From Butyricicoccus pullicaecorum DSM 23266 (GTDB lineage: Bacteria > Bacillota > Clostridia > Oscillospirales > Butyricicoccaceae), in assembly GCF_900167005.1 (NCBI RefSeq), contig NZ_FUXW01000001.1, forward strand, positions 682,001 to 746,000: DNA of 64,000 bases, given 5' to 3'. The translations under genes and the position numbers were made by a program. Below are positions 16,491 through 26,183 of this stretch, in pieces (the first letter of the stretch is position 1; the number at the start of each line of letters is the position of its first letter). The notes below the pieces were generated by a model. That model made no database searches. It saw only the letters and a program-made list of their open reading frames with translations, and had not been told where the DNA came from.

Positions 16491-17993
16491 ATGCGATATC
16501 AGGACTGTCTGCACAGTATCCGGCAGTTAAATGAACAATTTCGCCATTATAAGAGCATTGAGTCGCTGTTTGAGCTTGACCAGTGGTCGATGCTGCCCGC
16601 CGAGGGTGCGGCCTATCGCCAGCAGACCGCGGCGTTCATCGGGGAACAGAAAAATGCGCTGTACTGCGGAGACCAAGCTCGTCGAGTAGCTGATTTTCTG
16701 TCGGGTGTCAAGCTCGAAGAGCTGGACAACGACATCGACCGCGCACTGGTTCGCATCTTTCGCGCACGCTATCGCAACGCCGTGCATACGCCGGTCGATC
16801 TGCTGCGCGAATACAATTTGATGAAAGCCGAATGCATGAACGCTTGGAAGCAGGCGCGTCAGGCGCAGGATTATGGGATTTTCCGTCCGTATCTGGCACG
16901 CGCATTCGATCTCAAAAAGCAGATTGCCCTGTCGATCAACCCGGATGCACCTGCATTTGAGACGCTGGTGGGCATGACCGACGAGGGCTTGCAGGTGCGC
17001 GAGGTGTCCGAACAGTTCGACCGCCTGAAAACCGGTCTGCGCAGTCTGCTCGATCGACTGCAAACCGGTCACGCACCCGAGGCTGCACCCATCTCGGACT
17101 GTGACCCCAAACAGATGGAGCGCTTTGCCCAGCGTCTGGCGCGTGAACTGGGCTATTCACCCGAACGCGGCAGCTTCAACAACCGTGTCGTGCACGCATT
17201 TACCTCCTTCATGGGGCCGCGTGACGCGCGTGTTTCCACCTATCGAAACGGCAGCTACAACCTGATTTTCACCTATCTGCACGAGGCCGGTCACGCGATG
17301 TACGCCAGCGGCAGCAGTCAGGAAATCATCGATGCCGGTCTGTGGGGCGGTGTTGAGGGCGGTTTCCACGAGGCAAATGCACGATTTTTCGAGAATATGG
17401 TCGGTCACAGCCGTGCGTACTGGTCACATTATTATCCGCAGCTGCAAGCGAAGCTTGCGCCCTTCCGCGACATTTCACTCGATGCGTTCTATGCCGCGAC
17501 CCATCAGGTACGACCCACACCGCGCCGCATCTCGTCCGACGAGGTCACATACAGCCTGCACGCCATTTTGCGGTTTGAGCTTGAGCGCGACTATTTCGCC
17601 GGAGAACTGTCGGCAGATGACATGGCGCAGGCGTGGAATGATAAGTATGAGCGCTATCTGGGCATCCGTCCGCAGAACGACACAGAGGGTGTCTTGCAGG
17701 ATATGCACTGGGCGGGTGATTACATCGGCTATTTCCAGAGCTATGCGCTGGGCAACATCTACACCGGACAGATCCTGCAAGCCATGCAGGGGGACATTCC
17801 GGACATGGATGCACGCATGGCGCGCGGCGACTTGCAGCCGATTTACGCATGGATGCAGGATAAAATCTGGCAGTACGGCTGCTGTTACACGGCGGGCGAG
17901 CTGATGCACCGATTGACCGGAACTGGTCTGGATGCGCAGCCGTTCCTTACTTATCTGGAGCGCACCTATGGTGCACTTTATGGCATTTCATAA
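16491..17993 (+). CDS. M32 family metallocarboxypeptidase
   Basis: 500-residue cytoplasmic carboxypeptidase of the Taq/M32 family. The zinc motif HEAGH is in TYLHEAGHAMYASG, the third ligand Glu in GGVEGGFHEANARFFENMVGHS, and the family motif IRPTP appears as QVRPTPRRISSDEVTY. Length is that of the family. It begins 13 bases after the amidohydrolase stop, so the two are one operon. It removes C-terminal amino acids from peptides with broad specificity, completing the peptide-use function suggested by AbgT and the amidohydrolase. Confidence 0.93.
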   Translation: MRYQDCLHSIRQLNEQFRHYKSIESLFELDQWSMLPAEGAAYRQQTAAFIGEQKNALYCGDQARRVADFLSGVKLEELDNDIDRALVRIFRARYRNAVHTPVDLLREYNLMKAECMNAWKQARQAQDYGIFRPYLARAFDLKKQIALSINPDAPAFETLVGMTDEGLQVREVSEQFDRLKTGLRSLLDRLQTGHAPEAAPISDCDPKQMERFAQRLARELGYSPERGSFNNRVVHAFTSFMGPRDARVSTYRNGSYNLIFTYLHEAGHAMYASGSSQEIIDAGLWGGVEGGFHEANARFFENMVGHSRAYWSHYYPQLQAKLAPFRDISLDAFYAATHQVRPTPRRISSDEVTYSLHAILRFELERDYFAGELSADDMAQAWNDKYERYLGIRPQNDTEGVLQDMHWAGDYIGYFQSYALGNIYTGQILQAMQGDIPDMDARMARGDLQPIYAWMQDKIWQYGCCYTAGELMHRLTGTGLDAQPFLTYLERTYGALYGIS

Positions 17994-18003
17994 AACCAGA
18001 GAT

Positions 18004-18037
18004 AAAAAGAGGGCAGTGCGCTTGCACTGTCCTCTTT
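18004..18037. terminator. Bidirectional terminator between the M32 peptidase and galM
   Basis: AAAGAGG-CAGTGC pairs with GCACTG-CCTCTTT around a short loop, with A and T runs at both sides. It lies between two convergent genes. Confidence 0.85.
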
Positions 18038-18052
18038 GTGTATGGATAAAAT

Positions 18053-19093
18053 TTAGATTGCCGGGAAGCGGTAGATGGTCTGGTGCTTAAACAGCGTACC
18101 CGGGCGCAGGATGGCCTGCGGCCAGTCGGGGTGGTGGATATTATCGGGGTAGAACTGGGTTTCCAGACAGAAGCCGGCACGTCTTCCGTAAACCGCACCG
18201 TTTTTACCCGTGGGAGCGCCTTCCAGCGCGTTTCCGGTGTAGAACTGCACACCGGGCAGGGTGGTTTCCACCTGCATGGTGATGCCGGTTGCGGGAGAAG
18301 TGACCTCTGCCGTGGGGGAGAGGAAACCAATCGAGCCGCGCAGGGCAAAGTTATGATCGTAGCCGCCGACGTTTTGAAGCTGCTCTTCCGGGTCGTCCCA
18401 GTGTGCGCCGATGGCGGTCGGGGTGCGCAGATCGAGTGCGGTGCCGGTGACCGGTGCGAGCGTACCCAGTGGGATGGCCTCGTTATCAACCGGTGTGAAA
18501 TAGTCCGCATTTAGGGTGATTTTCTGATCGCCGACCGAGCCTGCGTCGTGACCGGACAGGTTCCAGTAAGCATGGTTTGTCAGATTGCACAGGGTGGGTG
18601 CGTCGGTCTGTGCCTGATAGTCGATGATGAGCGCACGGTTTGCCACGGTGTAGCGCACGCAGACCTGTAACGTGCCGGGGTAACCCTCGTCACCGTCCGG
18701 ACTGGTCAGGGTCAGCACTAGGCTGTCGCCGTCCGTTTGAACATTCCACAGCCGTTTGTCAAAGCCCTGTCCGCCGTGCAGGTGGTTGCGTCCGTCATTT
18801 GTGCGCAGGGTGTAGTCCTTGCCGTCGAGCGAGAATTTACCGCGTGCGATGCGGTTGCCAAAGCGGCCGATGAGTGCGCCGATGAACTTGTCCTGCACTT
18901 CATAGCTGTGCACATCGTCATAGCCCAGTGCAACATCAACCATCTTTCCGCTGCGATCGGGTACCAGAACCGACTGGATGGTGCCGCCGAGGTTCAAAAT
19001 ACCGACCGAGATCACGCCGTCTGAAAGCCAATATCGCATGATCTCATGGCCGTCCGCTGTCTTGCCGAAGGGTTCCTGTCTGATGCCTGCCAT
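18053..19093 (-). CDS. galM: Aldose 1-epimerase (galactose mutarotase)
   Basis: 346-residue cytoplasmic beta-sandwich enzyme that interconverts alpha and beta anomers of hexoses. Catalytic His in NHLHGGQGFDKRLW, the second His in NLTNHAYWNLSGH and the catalytic Glu near the C-terminus in GFCLETQFYPDNIHH are all present, with GRFGNRIARGKFSLDGKDY as the family signature. The ATG has GGAGG upstream. It is divergent from a ROK regulator that precedes a sugar ABC operon, so it may share that control; substrate sugar beyond aldohexose or pentose is not certain. Confidence 0.95.
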   Translation of the reverse strand: MAGIRQEPFGKTADGHEIMRYWLSDGVISVGILNLGGTIQSVLVPDRSGKMVDVALGYDDVHSYEVQDKFIGALIGRFGNRIARGKFSLDGKDYTLRTNDGRNHLHGGQGFDKRLWNVQTDGDSLVLTLTSPDGDEGYPGTLQVCVRYTVANRALIIDYQAQTDAPTLCNLTNHAYWNLSGHDAGSVGDQKITLNADYFTPVDNEAIPLGTLAPVTGTALDLRTPTAIGAHWDDPEEQLQNVGGYDHNFALRGSIGFLSPTAEVTSPATGITMQVETTLPGVQFYTGNALEGAPTGKNGAVYGRRAGFCLETQFYPDNIHHPDWPQAILRPGTLFKHQTIYRFPAI

Positions 19094-19223
19094 ACAAATG
19101 CCTCCTTACAGATGATTCTGATGGTATCATAACACTTTATGCGCGAAAAGAAAAGACACCTATGGCTCAAAAAGTATAGGATGCAGAAAAAGGCTGAAAA
19201 AAGTGAAAAAATTAACAAAGTGC

Positions 19224-19281
19224 TTGTGTTCTGTCCGTGGGAATGGTATAATCTCATAAACGAAAAGACTTTTACAAAAGT
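19224..19281 (+). promoter_or_regulatory. ROK regulator promoter with palindromic operator
   Basis: TTGTGT (19224-19229), 17-base spacer, TATAAT (19247-19252). Just downstream is the perfect palindrome ACTTTTACAAAAGT (19268-19281), placed to block transcription. The 11-mer TTTACAAAAGT within it recurs in the promoter of the sugar-binding-protein gene, so it is the likely operator of this regulator. Confidence 0.65.
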
Positions 19282-19294
19282 ATGGGGTGTTCCT

Positions 19295-20428
19295 ATGGCA
19301 CAAAGCCGTAAAATATCAACTGCCGAACTGCGCAGACAAAATAGAAATAACATTTACCGATATTTTTACGATGCACAGACCCCGAAAACCAAGCAGGATA
19401 TTGCAAATGACCTTTCGCTCTCGCTGCCGACCGTAACGCAGAATCTGCGCGAGCTGATGGACGCGGGATTGATCGAATATGCAGGACTCATCGACTCGAA
19501 CGGCGGACGGCGTGCGCGCAGCATGCAGATGTGTGCTGACGTACAGTTTGCCGTCGGCATCGAGCTGTCGCCCAAGCACATCCGTCTGGCGGCGGTCAAT
19601 TTGCGGGCGGACGTGATCGCATACGAGAAGATTGCCTGTCCGTTCAGCAATGATGTGAGCTACCGGCAGCGCATGGCGCGTGCACTGGAAGAATTTCTGG
19701 ATCGTTTCTCGCTCGACCGCGGCCGACTGCTGGGTGTGGGCATCACGCTGCCCGGCATCATCGACGAGGAAAACGGCATGATCGAAGTCGTTCCGGTTTT
19801 CGGACTGCGCAAAATGCGTTTGTCTCTGCTGACCGAGCTGCTGCCTTATCCGGTTTTCGTGGAAAACGATGCCAACGCAGGCGGTTTTGCCGAGTGGTGG
19901 AATCATGCGTCGTTTGAGACCATGGCCTATCTGTTTATCGGCAAGGGTGTCGGCGGGGCACTGCTCATTGACGGCAAGCCTTACGTCGGTGTCCAGCGCC
20001 GCAGCGCTGAGTTTGGTCACATGTGCATCGCGTCAAACGGTAAGGTGTGCAGCTGCGGACGGCATGACTGTCTGGAAGCATACTGCTCGACTGCACGTTT
20101 GAGCGATGATCTGGACATTTCGGTCGAGGACTTTTTCCGCGGTCTGCACGAGGGAAATGAGCAGTATTTTGCCGTCTGGAAGAACTATCTGGACGCGCTT
20201 TCGGTCGGCATCAACAACATTCGCATGATGATGGACTGCCCGGTCGTGGTGGGTGGTACGATCACACCCTATCTCGAGGAGTATTTGCCCGATCTGGTCG
20301 CGCGTCTGAGTATGCGCAGCAGTTTTGACGATGACGGCAGCTATCTGCATCTGGGACGCTGCGGTGACCGGGCGAACTGCGTCGGTGTCGCACTCCACTT
20401 CATCGCAGACTTTATGAAAAGTATTTAA
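19295..20428 (+). CDS. ROK family transcriptional regulator (NagC/XylR type)
   Basis: 377-residue repressor with an N-terminal winged helix (TKQDIANDLSLSLPTVTQNLRELMDAGLI, then the wing GGRRARSMQ) fused to a ROK sugar-kinase-like domain: GVGITLPGIIDEENG, the ENDANAGGFAEW active-site region and a zinc motif CSCGRHDCLEAYCS. The ATG at 19295 is preceded by GGGGTG; earlier in-frame starts lie in the promoter. The kinase-like domain binds the inducing sugar rather than acting as an enzyme in this class. It is directly upstream of the sugar ABC/xylulokinase operon and divergent from galM, the expected location of its regulator. Confidence 0.9.
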   Translation: MAQSRKISTAELRRQNRNNIYRYFYDAQTPKTKQDIANDLSLSLPTVTQNLRELMDAGLIEYAGLIDSNGGRRARSMQMCADVQFAVGIELSPKHIRLAAVNLRADVIAYEKIACPFSNDVSYRQRMARALEEFLDRFSLDRGRLLGVGITLPGIIDEENGMIEVVPVFGLRKMRLSLLTELLPYPVFVENDANAGGFAEWWNHASFETMAYLFIGKGVGGALLIDGKPYVGVQRRSAEFGHMCIASNGKVCSCGRHDCLEAYCSTARLSDDLDISVEDFFRGLHEGNEQYFAVWKNYLDALSVGINNIRMMMDCPVVVGGTITPYLEEYLPDLVARLSMRSSFDDDGSYLHLGRCGDRANCVGVALHFIADFMKSI

Positions 20429-20452
20429 CAAAAGTCGAAATTTGACAGAAGC

Positions 20453-20489
20453 AAAGAGGACGTTCTCACAAGAGAACGCCCTCTTTTTT
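20453..20489 (+). terminator. Terminator of the ROK regulator gene
   Basis: AAAGAGG-CGTTCTC pairs with GAGAACG-CCTCTTT around ACAA, followed by six T. Confidence 0.88.
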
Positions 20490-20593
20490 GTGCACAATGG
20501 CAAATTCGGTGGAGATGGAGCGGTAAAAGTTTACAAATACGGAAAAGAGTTTTTTGGCAATCTACTGAAAATGTGTAAAATGGATAAAAACTA

Positions 20594-20683
20594 TTGACTA
20601 TCTAAAAACGCAGATGTATGATATCACCATAAGTTAAGTAAAGGATATTTACAAAAGTGATTTAACAAATTCCTTTTACTTAA
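20594..20683 (+). promoter_or_regulatory. Sugar ABC operon promoter and operator
   Basis: TTGACT (20594-20599), 17-base spacer, TATGAT (20617-20622) is a strong promoter. Downstream, TTTACAAAAGT (20648-20658) repeats the 11-mer found in the ROK gene operator, and a larger inverted repeat, TTAAGTAAAGGA (20634-20645) and TCCTTTTACTTAA (20671-20683), surrounds it with one extra base in one arm. Repression by the upstream ROK protein is likely. Confidence 0.65.
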
Positions 20684-20716
20684 AACCGGGAAATTGAAAA
20701 AGGAGAGTGCGGTAAA

Positions 20717-21832
20717 ATGAAAAAACGGTTACTGGCAATGTTGATGGCAGGTACCATGGCGCTGAGCATGACGGCATGCGGAGGCGGCGGTGCTTCCGAT
20801 GGCGGCGAAGCAGCTGACGGCGGCGAGGCTGCCGAAGGCGCAGCAAAGATCGGTGTTTCCATGCCGACCCAGTCGCTGCAGCGCTGGAATCAGGATGGTA
20901 CAAACATGAAGGAACAGCTGGAAGCTGCGGGCTATACGGTTGACCTTCAGTACGCTGGCGACAACGACATTCCGACCCAGGTATCCCAGATCGAGAACAT
21001 GATCGCAGGCGGCTGCGACGCACTGGTTATCGCAGCAATCGACGGCTCGGCACTGACCGAGGCGCTCAAGGGTGCTTCCGAGAACAACATTCCGGTCATC
21101 TCTTACGACCGTCTGATTATGAACTCGGATGCAGTTTCCTACTACGCAACCTTCGATAACTACAAGGTTGGTCAGATGCAGGGCGAGTACATCCGCGATG
21201 CACTGGATCTCGACAATGCAGCAGGTCCGTTCAACATCGAGCTGACCACCGGTGCGCCGGATGATAACAACGTAAACTTCTTCTTCGGCGGCGCAATGGA
21301 CGTGCTCCAGCCGTACATCGACAGCGGCAAGCTGGTTGTTCCCTCTGGTCAGACCGAGAAGGCACAGTGCGCGACCGCAAACTGGTCGACTGAGGAAGCA
21401 CAGAAGCGTTTCGAGAACATCATCACTTCTGTTGGCTACGGCCCCGACGGTGTCAAGCTCGACGCAGTTCTGTGCTCGAACGACTCCACTTCTTACGGCG
21501 TACAGAATGCCCTCCAGGCAGCAGGCTACACCGCAGACAACATGCCGATCATCACCGGTCAGGACTGCGATAAGCCCAACGTCAAGAATCTGGTTTCCGG
21601 TCTGCAGTCCATGTCCGTCTTTAAGGACACTCGTACCCTGGCAGATGCAACGGTCAAGATGGTAGACGCCATCGTTAAGGGCACCGAGCCTGAGATCAAC
21701 GACACCGAGACTTACGACAACGGCACCGGTATCATTCCGTCCTACCTGTGTGATCCGGTCATCGTAACCAAGGACAATTACGAAGAGATCCTGATTGACA
21801 GCGGCTACTACACCGCAGAGGATGTTGCGTAA
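20717..21832 (+). CDS. chvE: Sugar ABC transporter substrate-binding lipoprotein (ChvE type)
   Basis: 371-residue extracytoplasmic lipoprotein. The signal peptide ends in the lipobox LSMTACG, followed by a Gly/Glu/Ala linker. The body is a type I sugar-binding fold with IGVSMPTQSLQRWNQDG at the start, ISYDRLI, GPFNIELTTGAPDDNN and DAVLCSNDSTSYGVQNAL, all characteristic of the ChvE/xylose-binding branch. It is the first gene of an operon with a dual-domain ATPase, a permease, xylulokinase and an isomerase, so a pentose such as D-xylose is the most likely ligand, although ChvE homologs also bind other monosaccharides. Confidence 0.88.
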   Translation: MKKRLLAMLMAGTMALSMTACGGGGASDGGEAADGGEAAEGAAKIGVSMPTQSLQRWNQDGTNMKEQLEAAGYTVDLQYAGDNDIPTQVSQIENMIAGGCDALVIAAIDGSALTEALKGASENNIPVISYDRLIMNSDAVSYYATFDNYKVGQMQGEYIRDALDLDNAAGPFNIELTTGAPDDNNVNFFFGGAMDVLQPYIDSGKLVVPSGQTEKAQCATANWSTEEAQKRFENIITSVGYGPDGVKLDAVLCSNDSTSYGVQNALQAAGYTADNMPIITGQDCDKPNVKNLVSGLQSMSVFKDTRTLADATVKMVDAIVKGTEPEINDTETYDNGTGIIPSYLCDPVIVTKDNYEEILIDSGYYTAEDVA

Positions 21833-21842
21833 CCTTTAATAG

Positions 21843-21881
21843 ATTCGGGCGGGCGGTGTAACGCTGCCCCGCCCGAATTTT
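21843..21881 (+). terminator. Intercistronic hairpin after the sugar-binding-protein gene
   Basis: ATTCGGGCGGGC pairs with GCCCCGCCCGAAT, ending in TTTT. Such a partial terminator after a binding-protein gene commonly gives more of that protein than of the ATPase and permease. Confidence 0.75.
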
Positions 21882-21904
21882 ATGTAAAAACGGGAGTGAA
21901 GCAA

Positions 21905-23455
21905 ATGGCAAAGACTCTTCTCGAAATGAAGAACATTGTAAAGCTGTTTCCCGGCGTTCGCGCGCTGGACAACGTAAACCTCAAAGTTGAGGAGGGCGAA
22001 GTTCATGCGCTGGTTGGTGAGAACGGAGCGGGAAAAAGCACGCTGATGAATGTTTTGAGCGGCATTTATCCCTATGGCAGCTATGAAGGCGATATCCTGT
22101 ACAATGGTGAGGTTTGTCAGTTTAAGACCATTAAGGACAGCGAGGCCAAGGGCATTGTAATCATTCATCAGGAATTGGCACTGGTACCCTATCTGAGTAT
22201 CGGAGAGAATATGTTCCTCGGAAATGAACGAGGAAGCAAGGCACGAATTGACTGGGACGAAACTTACCACCGTGCAGATGAACTGCTGCGGCAGGTTGGC
22301 CTGACCGAGTCCAGCCATACGCTGATTAAGGATATCGGCGTAGGCAAACAGCAGCTGGTCGAGATCGCGAAAGCGCTGGCCAAGAATGTAAAATTGCTCA
22401 TCTTGGATGAGCCTACGGCATCACTCAACGAGTCGGACAGCCAGAAGCTGCTCGATCTGATGCTGGAATTCAAAAAGCAGGGCATGACGAGTATCATCAT
22501 CTCGCATAAGCTCAACGAAATTTCTTACGTAGCAGATAAGATTACGGTCATTCGTGACGGTTCTACGATTGAGACGCTGACCAAGGGTGTCGATGACTTT
22601 TCCGAGGCGCGTATCATCAAGGGCATGGTTGGCCGTGATTTGTCCGACCGCTTCCCAAAGCGCACGCCGCATATCGGTGAGATCGCGATGGAAGTCAAGG
22701 ACTGGACGGTGTACCATCCGATCTACGAGGGTCGCAAGGTGGTAGACAACGTCAATTTCAACGTCCGCAAGGGCGAGGTTGTAGGTATTTCCGGTCTGAT
22801 GGGCGCAGGACGCACCGAGCTTGCCATGTCCATCTTTGGCCGCAGCTACGGCTCGCACATTACCGGCACGCTGACCATCGGCGGCAAGGAAGTCCACCTC
22901 AAGACGGTCAAGGAAGCCATCAATGCAAAGCTCGCGTACGTCACCGAGGATCGAAAGGGCAACGGTCTGGTACTGACCAACCCCATTCGCGTCAACACCA
23001 CGCTGGCAAAGCTGGATAAGGTGTCCAACCATGGCGTTATCGACCGGGATAAAGAAGTACAGGTTGCGGAGGACTACCGCAGCAAGCTGCGCACCAAGTG
23101 CCCGAGCGTCGAGCAGAACGTCGGCAACCTGTCGGGCGGCAATCAGCAGAAGGTTCTGCTGGCAAAGTGGATGTTTGCCGATCCGGATATCCTGATTCTG
23201 GATGAGCCGACCCGTGGTATCGACGTCGGCGCAAAATACGAGATTTACACGATCATCAACCAGCTCGTCGCCGAGGGCAAGAGCGTCGTTATGATTTCTT
23301 CCGAACTGCCCGAGGTTCTGGGTATGTCCGACCGCGTCTATGTCATGAATGAGGGACGCATGGTCGGTGAATTCCCGATCGAAGAGGCAACGAGCGAAGC
23401 CATTATGGCTCGTATCCTGCAAACAAGCGGAAAGGGCGTGTCAAACAATGACTAA
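21905..23455 (+). CDS. gguA: Sugar ABC transporter ATP-binding protein, two ATPase domains (GguA type)
   Basis: 516-residue cytoplasmic protein with two fused ATPase domains. The first has Walker [10 protein letters not shown], a signature of the form [15 protein letters not shown] and Walker [12 protein letters not shown]; the second has the degenerate P-loop GLMGAGRTE, signature [14 protein letters not shown] and Walker [17 protein letters not shown], as in RbsA/XylG/GguA proteins. ATG 21905 is nine bases after GGGAG; a GTG nine bases earlier is less well spaced. The stop overlaps the permease start by eight bases. It energises uptake through the following permease. Confidence 0.92.
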   Translation: MAKTLLEMKNIVKLFPGVRALDNVNLKVEEGEVHALVGENGAGKSTLMNVLSGIYPYGSYEGDILYNGEVCQFKTIKDSEAKGIVIIHQELALVPYLSIGENMFLGNERGSKARIDWDETYHRADELLRQVGLTESSHTLIKDIGVGKQQLVEIAKALAKNVKLLILDEPTASLNESDSQKLLDLMLEFKKQGMTSIIISHKLNEISYVADKITVIRDGSTIETLTKGVDDFSEARIIKGMVGRDLSDRFPKRTPHIGEIAMEVKDWTVYHPIYEGRKVVDNVNFNVRKGEVVGISGLMGAGRTELAMSIFGRSYGSHITGTLTIGGKEVHLKTVKEAINAKLAYVTEDRKGNGLVLTNPIRVNTTLAKLDKVSNHGVIDRDKEVQVAEDYRSKLRTKCPSVEQNVGNLSGGNQQKVLLAKWMFADPDILILDEPTRGIDVGAKYEIYTIINQLVAEGKSVVMISSELPEVLGMSDRVYVMNEGRMVGEFPIEEATSEAIMARILQTSGKGVSNND

Positions 23456-24623
23456 ACTGAAGGATACACTGAAGAAAAATACCATGTTGGTGGCACTGAT
23501 CATCGTCATGGCTTTGTTCCAGGTGCTGATTATGAGCGCGGGCAAGGGCTCGCTGTTCGCACCGACTAACGTTGCAAACCTCATCATGCAGAACAGCTAC
23601 GTCGTCATTCTCGCGACCGGCATGCTGCTTTGCATCCTGACCGGCGGTAACATCGACCTGTCGGTCGGCTCGATCGTTGCCCTGATCGGTGCGGTCGCCG
23701 GTACGTTCATCGTCAAATGGGAGATGAACATTTACCTCGCTATCGTTCTGTGCCTGGTCATCGGCCTGCTGGTCGGTGTTTGGCAGGGCTTCTGGATTGC
23801 TTACGTCAACATTCCGCCTTTCATCTGCACCCTGTGCGGTATGCTGATCTGGCGCGGTCTGGCAACCATTATTCTGGACGGCACCACCATTTCGCCCTTC
23901 CCGGAAGAATACCTCAAGTACTTTACCTCTTATCTGCCCGGCGCGGATGCCAGCAAGACAGTCATTATGAGCGTCTCGCTCATTGTTGGCGCACTGTGCT
24001 GCGCAGCACTGGTCGCTGTCACCCTGTTCGGCCAGATGCAGAAAAAGCGTAAGGGCTATGCAACCGAAGCTGCCGGCCTGATGATCGGTCGCCTGGTTGT
24101 GATTTGTGCAGTCATCATGGCAGTCTTCTACCTGCTCGGCCAGAGCAAGGGTATCCCGACCGTTCTGGTTCTTCTGGCAGTCGTTGTATTCATCTATCAG
24201 TATTTCACCACCCGTACGGTATCCGGCCGTCATATCTATGCACTCGGCGGCAACATGAAGGCTACTCAGCTGTCCGGTATCGACACCAAGAAGGTTATGT
24301 TCGGCGTGTACGTCAACATGGCATTCCTGTCCGCTGTCGCAGCACTGGTCTGCGTCGGTCGTTTCAACTCGGCAGCGCCCTCTGCTGGTACCAACTATGA
24401 GATGGACGCAATCGGTTCGTGCTTCATCGGCGGCGCTTCGGCATACGGCGGTGTTGGTACGGTCGGCGGCGCAGTCATCGGCGCAATCTTCATGGGCGTT
24501 CTGAACAACGGTATGTCCATCCTGGGCATCGACGCAAACTGGCAGAAGGTCGTTAAGGGCCTGGTACTGCTGGGCGCAGTTGTATTCGATGTCGTCAGCA
24601 AGAAGCAGAACAAGTCCCGCTGA
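23448..24623 (+). CDS. gguB: Sugar ABC transporter permease (GguB/XylH type)
   Basis: 391-residue membrane subunit of the RbsC/XylH family with about ten helices. Seen: the N-terminal [35 protein letters not shown] segment in pieces, [28 protein letters not shown], the coupling helix of the family, and the Gly-rich [27 protein letters not shown]. It starts at the ATG embedded in the ATPase stop region (AATGACTAA), so the two are translationally coupled. Confidence 0.92.
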   Translation: MTKLKDTLKKNTMLVALIIVMALFQVLIMSAGKGSLFAPTNVANLIMQNSYVVILATGMLLCILTGGNIDLSVGSIVALIGAVAGTFIVKWEMNIYLAIVLCLVIGLLVGVWQGFWIAYVNIPPFICTLCGMLIWRGLATIILDGTTISPFPEEYLKYFTSYLPGADASKTVIMSVSLIVGALCCAALVAVTLFGQMQKKRKGYATEAAGLMIGRLVVICAVIMAVFYLLGQSKGIPTVLVLLAVVVFIYQYFTTRTVSGRHIYALGGNMKATQLSGIDTKKVMFGVYVNMAFLSAVAALVCVGRFNSAAPSAGTNYEMDAIGSCFIGGASAYGGVGTVGGAVIGAIFMGVLNNGMSILGIDANWQKVVKGLVLLGAVVFDVVSKKQNKSR

Positions 24624-24646
24624 TTTTAAGAGAAGAGGCGTAACGC

Positions 24647-26170
24647 ATGAATTACTTACTTGGCATTGACGTCGGCACTTCGGGCACCAAGACCGCGCTG
24701 TTTGACACCGCGGGCGGTGTGATCGCAAGTGCAACTTATGAATATCCCATGCAGCAGCCGCAGAACGGCTGGGCAGAGCAGGACCCGAATGACTGGTGGG
24801 ACGCCGTACGCCACGGCGTTTCCCAGGTACTGCGCGACAGCGCCATCCAGCCCTCGGACATCAAGGGCATCGGCATTTCCGGTCAGATGCACTCGCTTGT
24901 AATGCTGGATGAGAACAATCAGGTCTTGCGTCCGGCTATCCTGTGGTGCGACGGACGTACAGCCAAAGAGTGCGAGGAGATTCACGAGCGGGTCGGCAAG
25001 GAACGCCTGATCGAGCTGACTGCCAACCCGGCACTGACCGGCTTTACCGCCGGTAAGATTCTGTGGGTGCGCAAGCACGAGCCGGAAATTTACGCAAAGT
25101 GCCGTCATATCCTGCTGCCCAAGGACTATATCCGTCTGATGCTGACCGGTGAGTACGCCACCGAGGTATCTGACGCGTCGGGTATGGGTCTGCTGGACGT
25201 ACCCCACCGCTGCTGGTCGGACGAGGTGCTGGAAAAGCTCGAGATTGATAAATCCCTGCTCGCCAAGGTTTACGAGAGCCCGGAAGTCACTGGTCGTGTG
25301 ACCGCACAGGCGGCAGCCGAGACCGGTCTGTCCGAGGGTACCATCGTGGTCGGCGGCGCGGGCGACAATGCCGCAGCCGCAGTCGGCACCGGTGTCGTGG
25401 TCAACGGACGTGCATTCGCGACTATCGGCACATCGGGCGTGGTTTTCGCACATACCGACTCGCTGTCCATCGACCCCAAGGGCCGCGTGCATACCTTCTG
25501 CTGCGCCGTGCCCGGTGCATGGCATGTCATGGGTGTTACCTTGGCAGCCGGCGCATCGCTCCAGTGGTTCCGCAACAATCTGTGCCGGGATATCATGGAG
25601 GAGGCCGACAAGCGCGGCATCGATCCCTATGTTTTGATGACCCAGATGGCAGAAAAAGTGCCGGTGGGTTCCGAACGTCTGCTGTTTTTACCCTATCTGA
25701 TGGGCGAGCGCACCCCGCATCTTGACCCCGATTGCCGCGGTGCATTCGTTGGTCTGTCGGCCATCCACACCCGTGCCGAGATGATTCGTGCGGTCATGGA
25801 GGGTGTCACTTTCTCGCTGCGCGACTGCATGGAAATTCTGCGCGGCATGAACGTAACCAGCGAAGAGATCGTTGCCTGCGGCGGTGGCGGAAGCAGTCCG
25901 CTGTGGCGGCAGATGCTGGCCGATGTGCTGGGCTGCGGTGTCTCGACCGCAGTCAGCCGCGAAGGCCCGGCGCTGGGTGTTGCCCTGCTGGCAGGCGTGG
26001 GCGCTGGCCTGTATGAGAGCGTCCCGGCGGCCTGCGAGGCGGTCATCCGCACGAGCAAGCCCCAGTTGCCGAACGAGACCGACGCTGCACAGTACAACAA
26101 GTACTACACCCTGTATCAGACTTTGTATCCCGCCCTGCGTGACAGCTATGCCGCGCTGGCTAAGCTGTAA
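24647..26170 (+). CDS. xylB: Xylulokinase
   Basis: 507-residue FGGY-family sugar kinase that phosphorylates D-xylulose to D-xylulose 5-phosphate for the pentose phosphate pathway. The N-terminal phosphate loop GIDVGTSGTKTALFD, the xylulokinase hallmark GIGISGQMHSLVMLD, the FGGY-type motif LPYLMGERTPHLDPDCRGAFVGLS and the adenosine-binding ACGGGGSSPLWRQMLADVLG are all intact. The lack of an adjacent xylA-type isomerase is notable; an isomerase of another fold ends the operon. The FGGY family can switch pentulose substrate, so ribulose is possible but less likely given SGQMH. Confidence 0.92.
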   Translation: MNYLLGIDVGTSGTKTALFDTAGGVIASATYEYPMQQPQNGWAEQDPNDWWDAVRHGVSQVLRDSAIQPSDIKGIGISGQMHSLVMLDENNQVLRPAILWCDGRTAKECEEIHERVGKERLIELTANPALTGFTAGKILWVRKHEPEIYAKCRHILLPKDYIRLMLTGEYATEVSDASGMGLLDVPHRCWSDEVLEKLEIDKSLLAKVYESPEVTGRVTAQAAAETGLSEGTIVVGGAGDNAAAAVGTGVVVNGRAFATIGTSGVVFAHTDSLSIDPKGRVHTFCCAVPGAWHVMGVTLAAGASLQWFRNNLCRDIMEEADKRGIDPYVLMTQMAEKVPVGSERLLFLPYLMGERTPHLDPDCRGAFVGLSAIHTRAEMIRAVMEGVTFSLRDCMEILRGMNVTSEEIVACGGGGSSPLWRQMLADVLGCGVSTAVSREGPALGVALLAGVGAGLYESVPAACEAVIRTSKPQLPNETDAAQYNKYYTLYQTLYPALRDSYAALAKL

Positions 26171-26183
26171 AGGAGAATTCATC

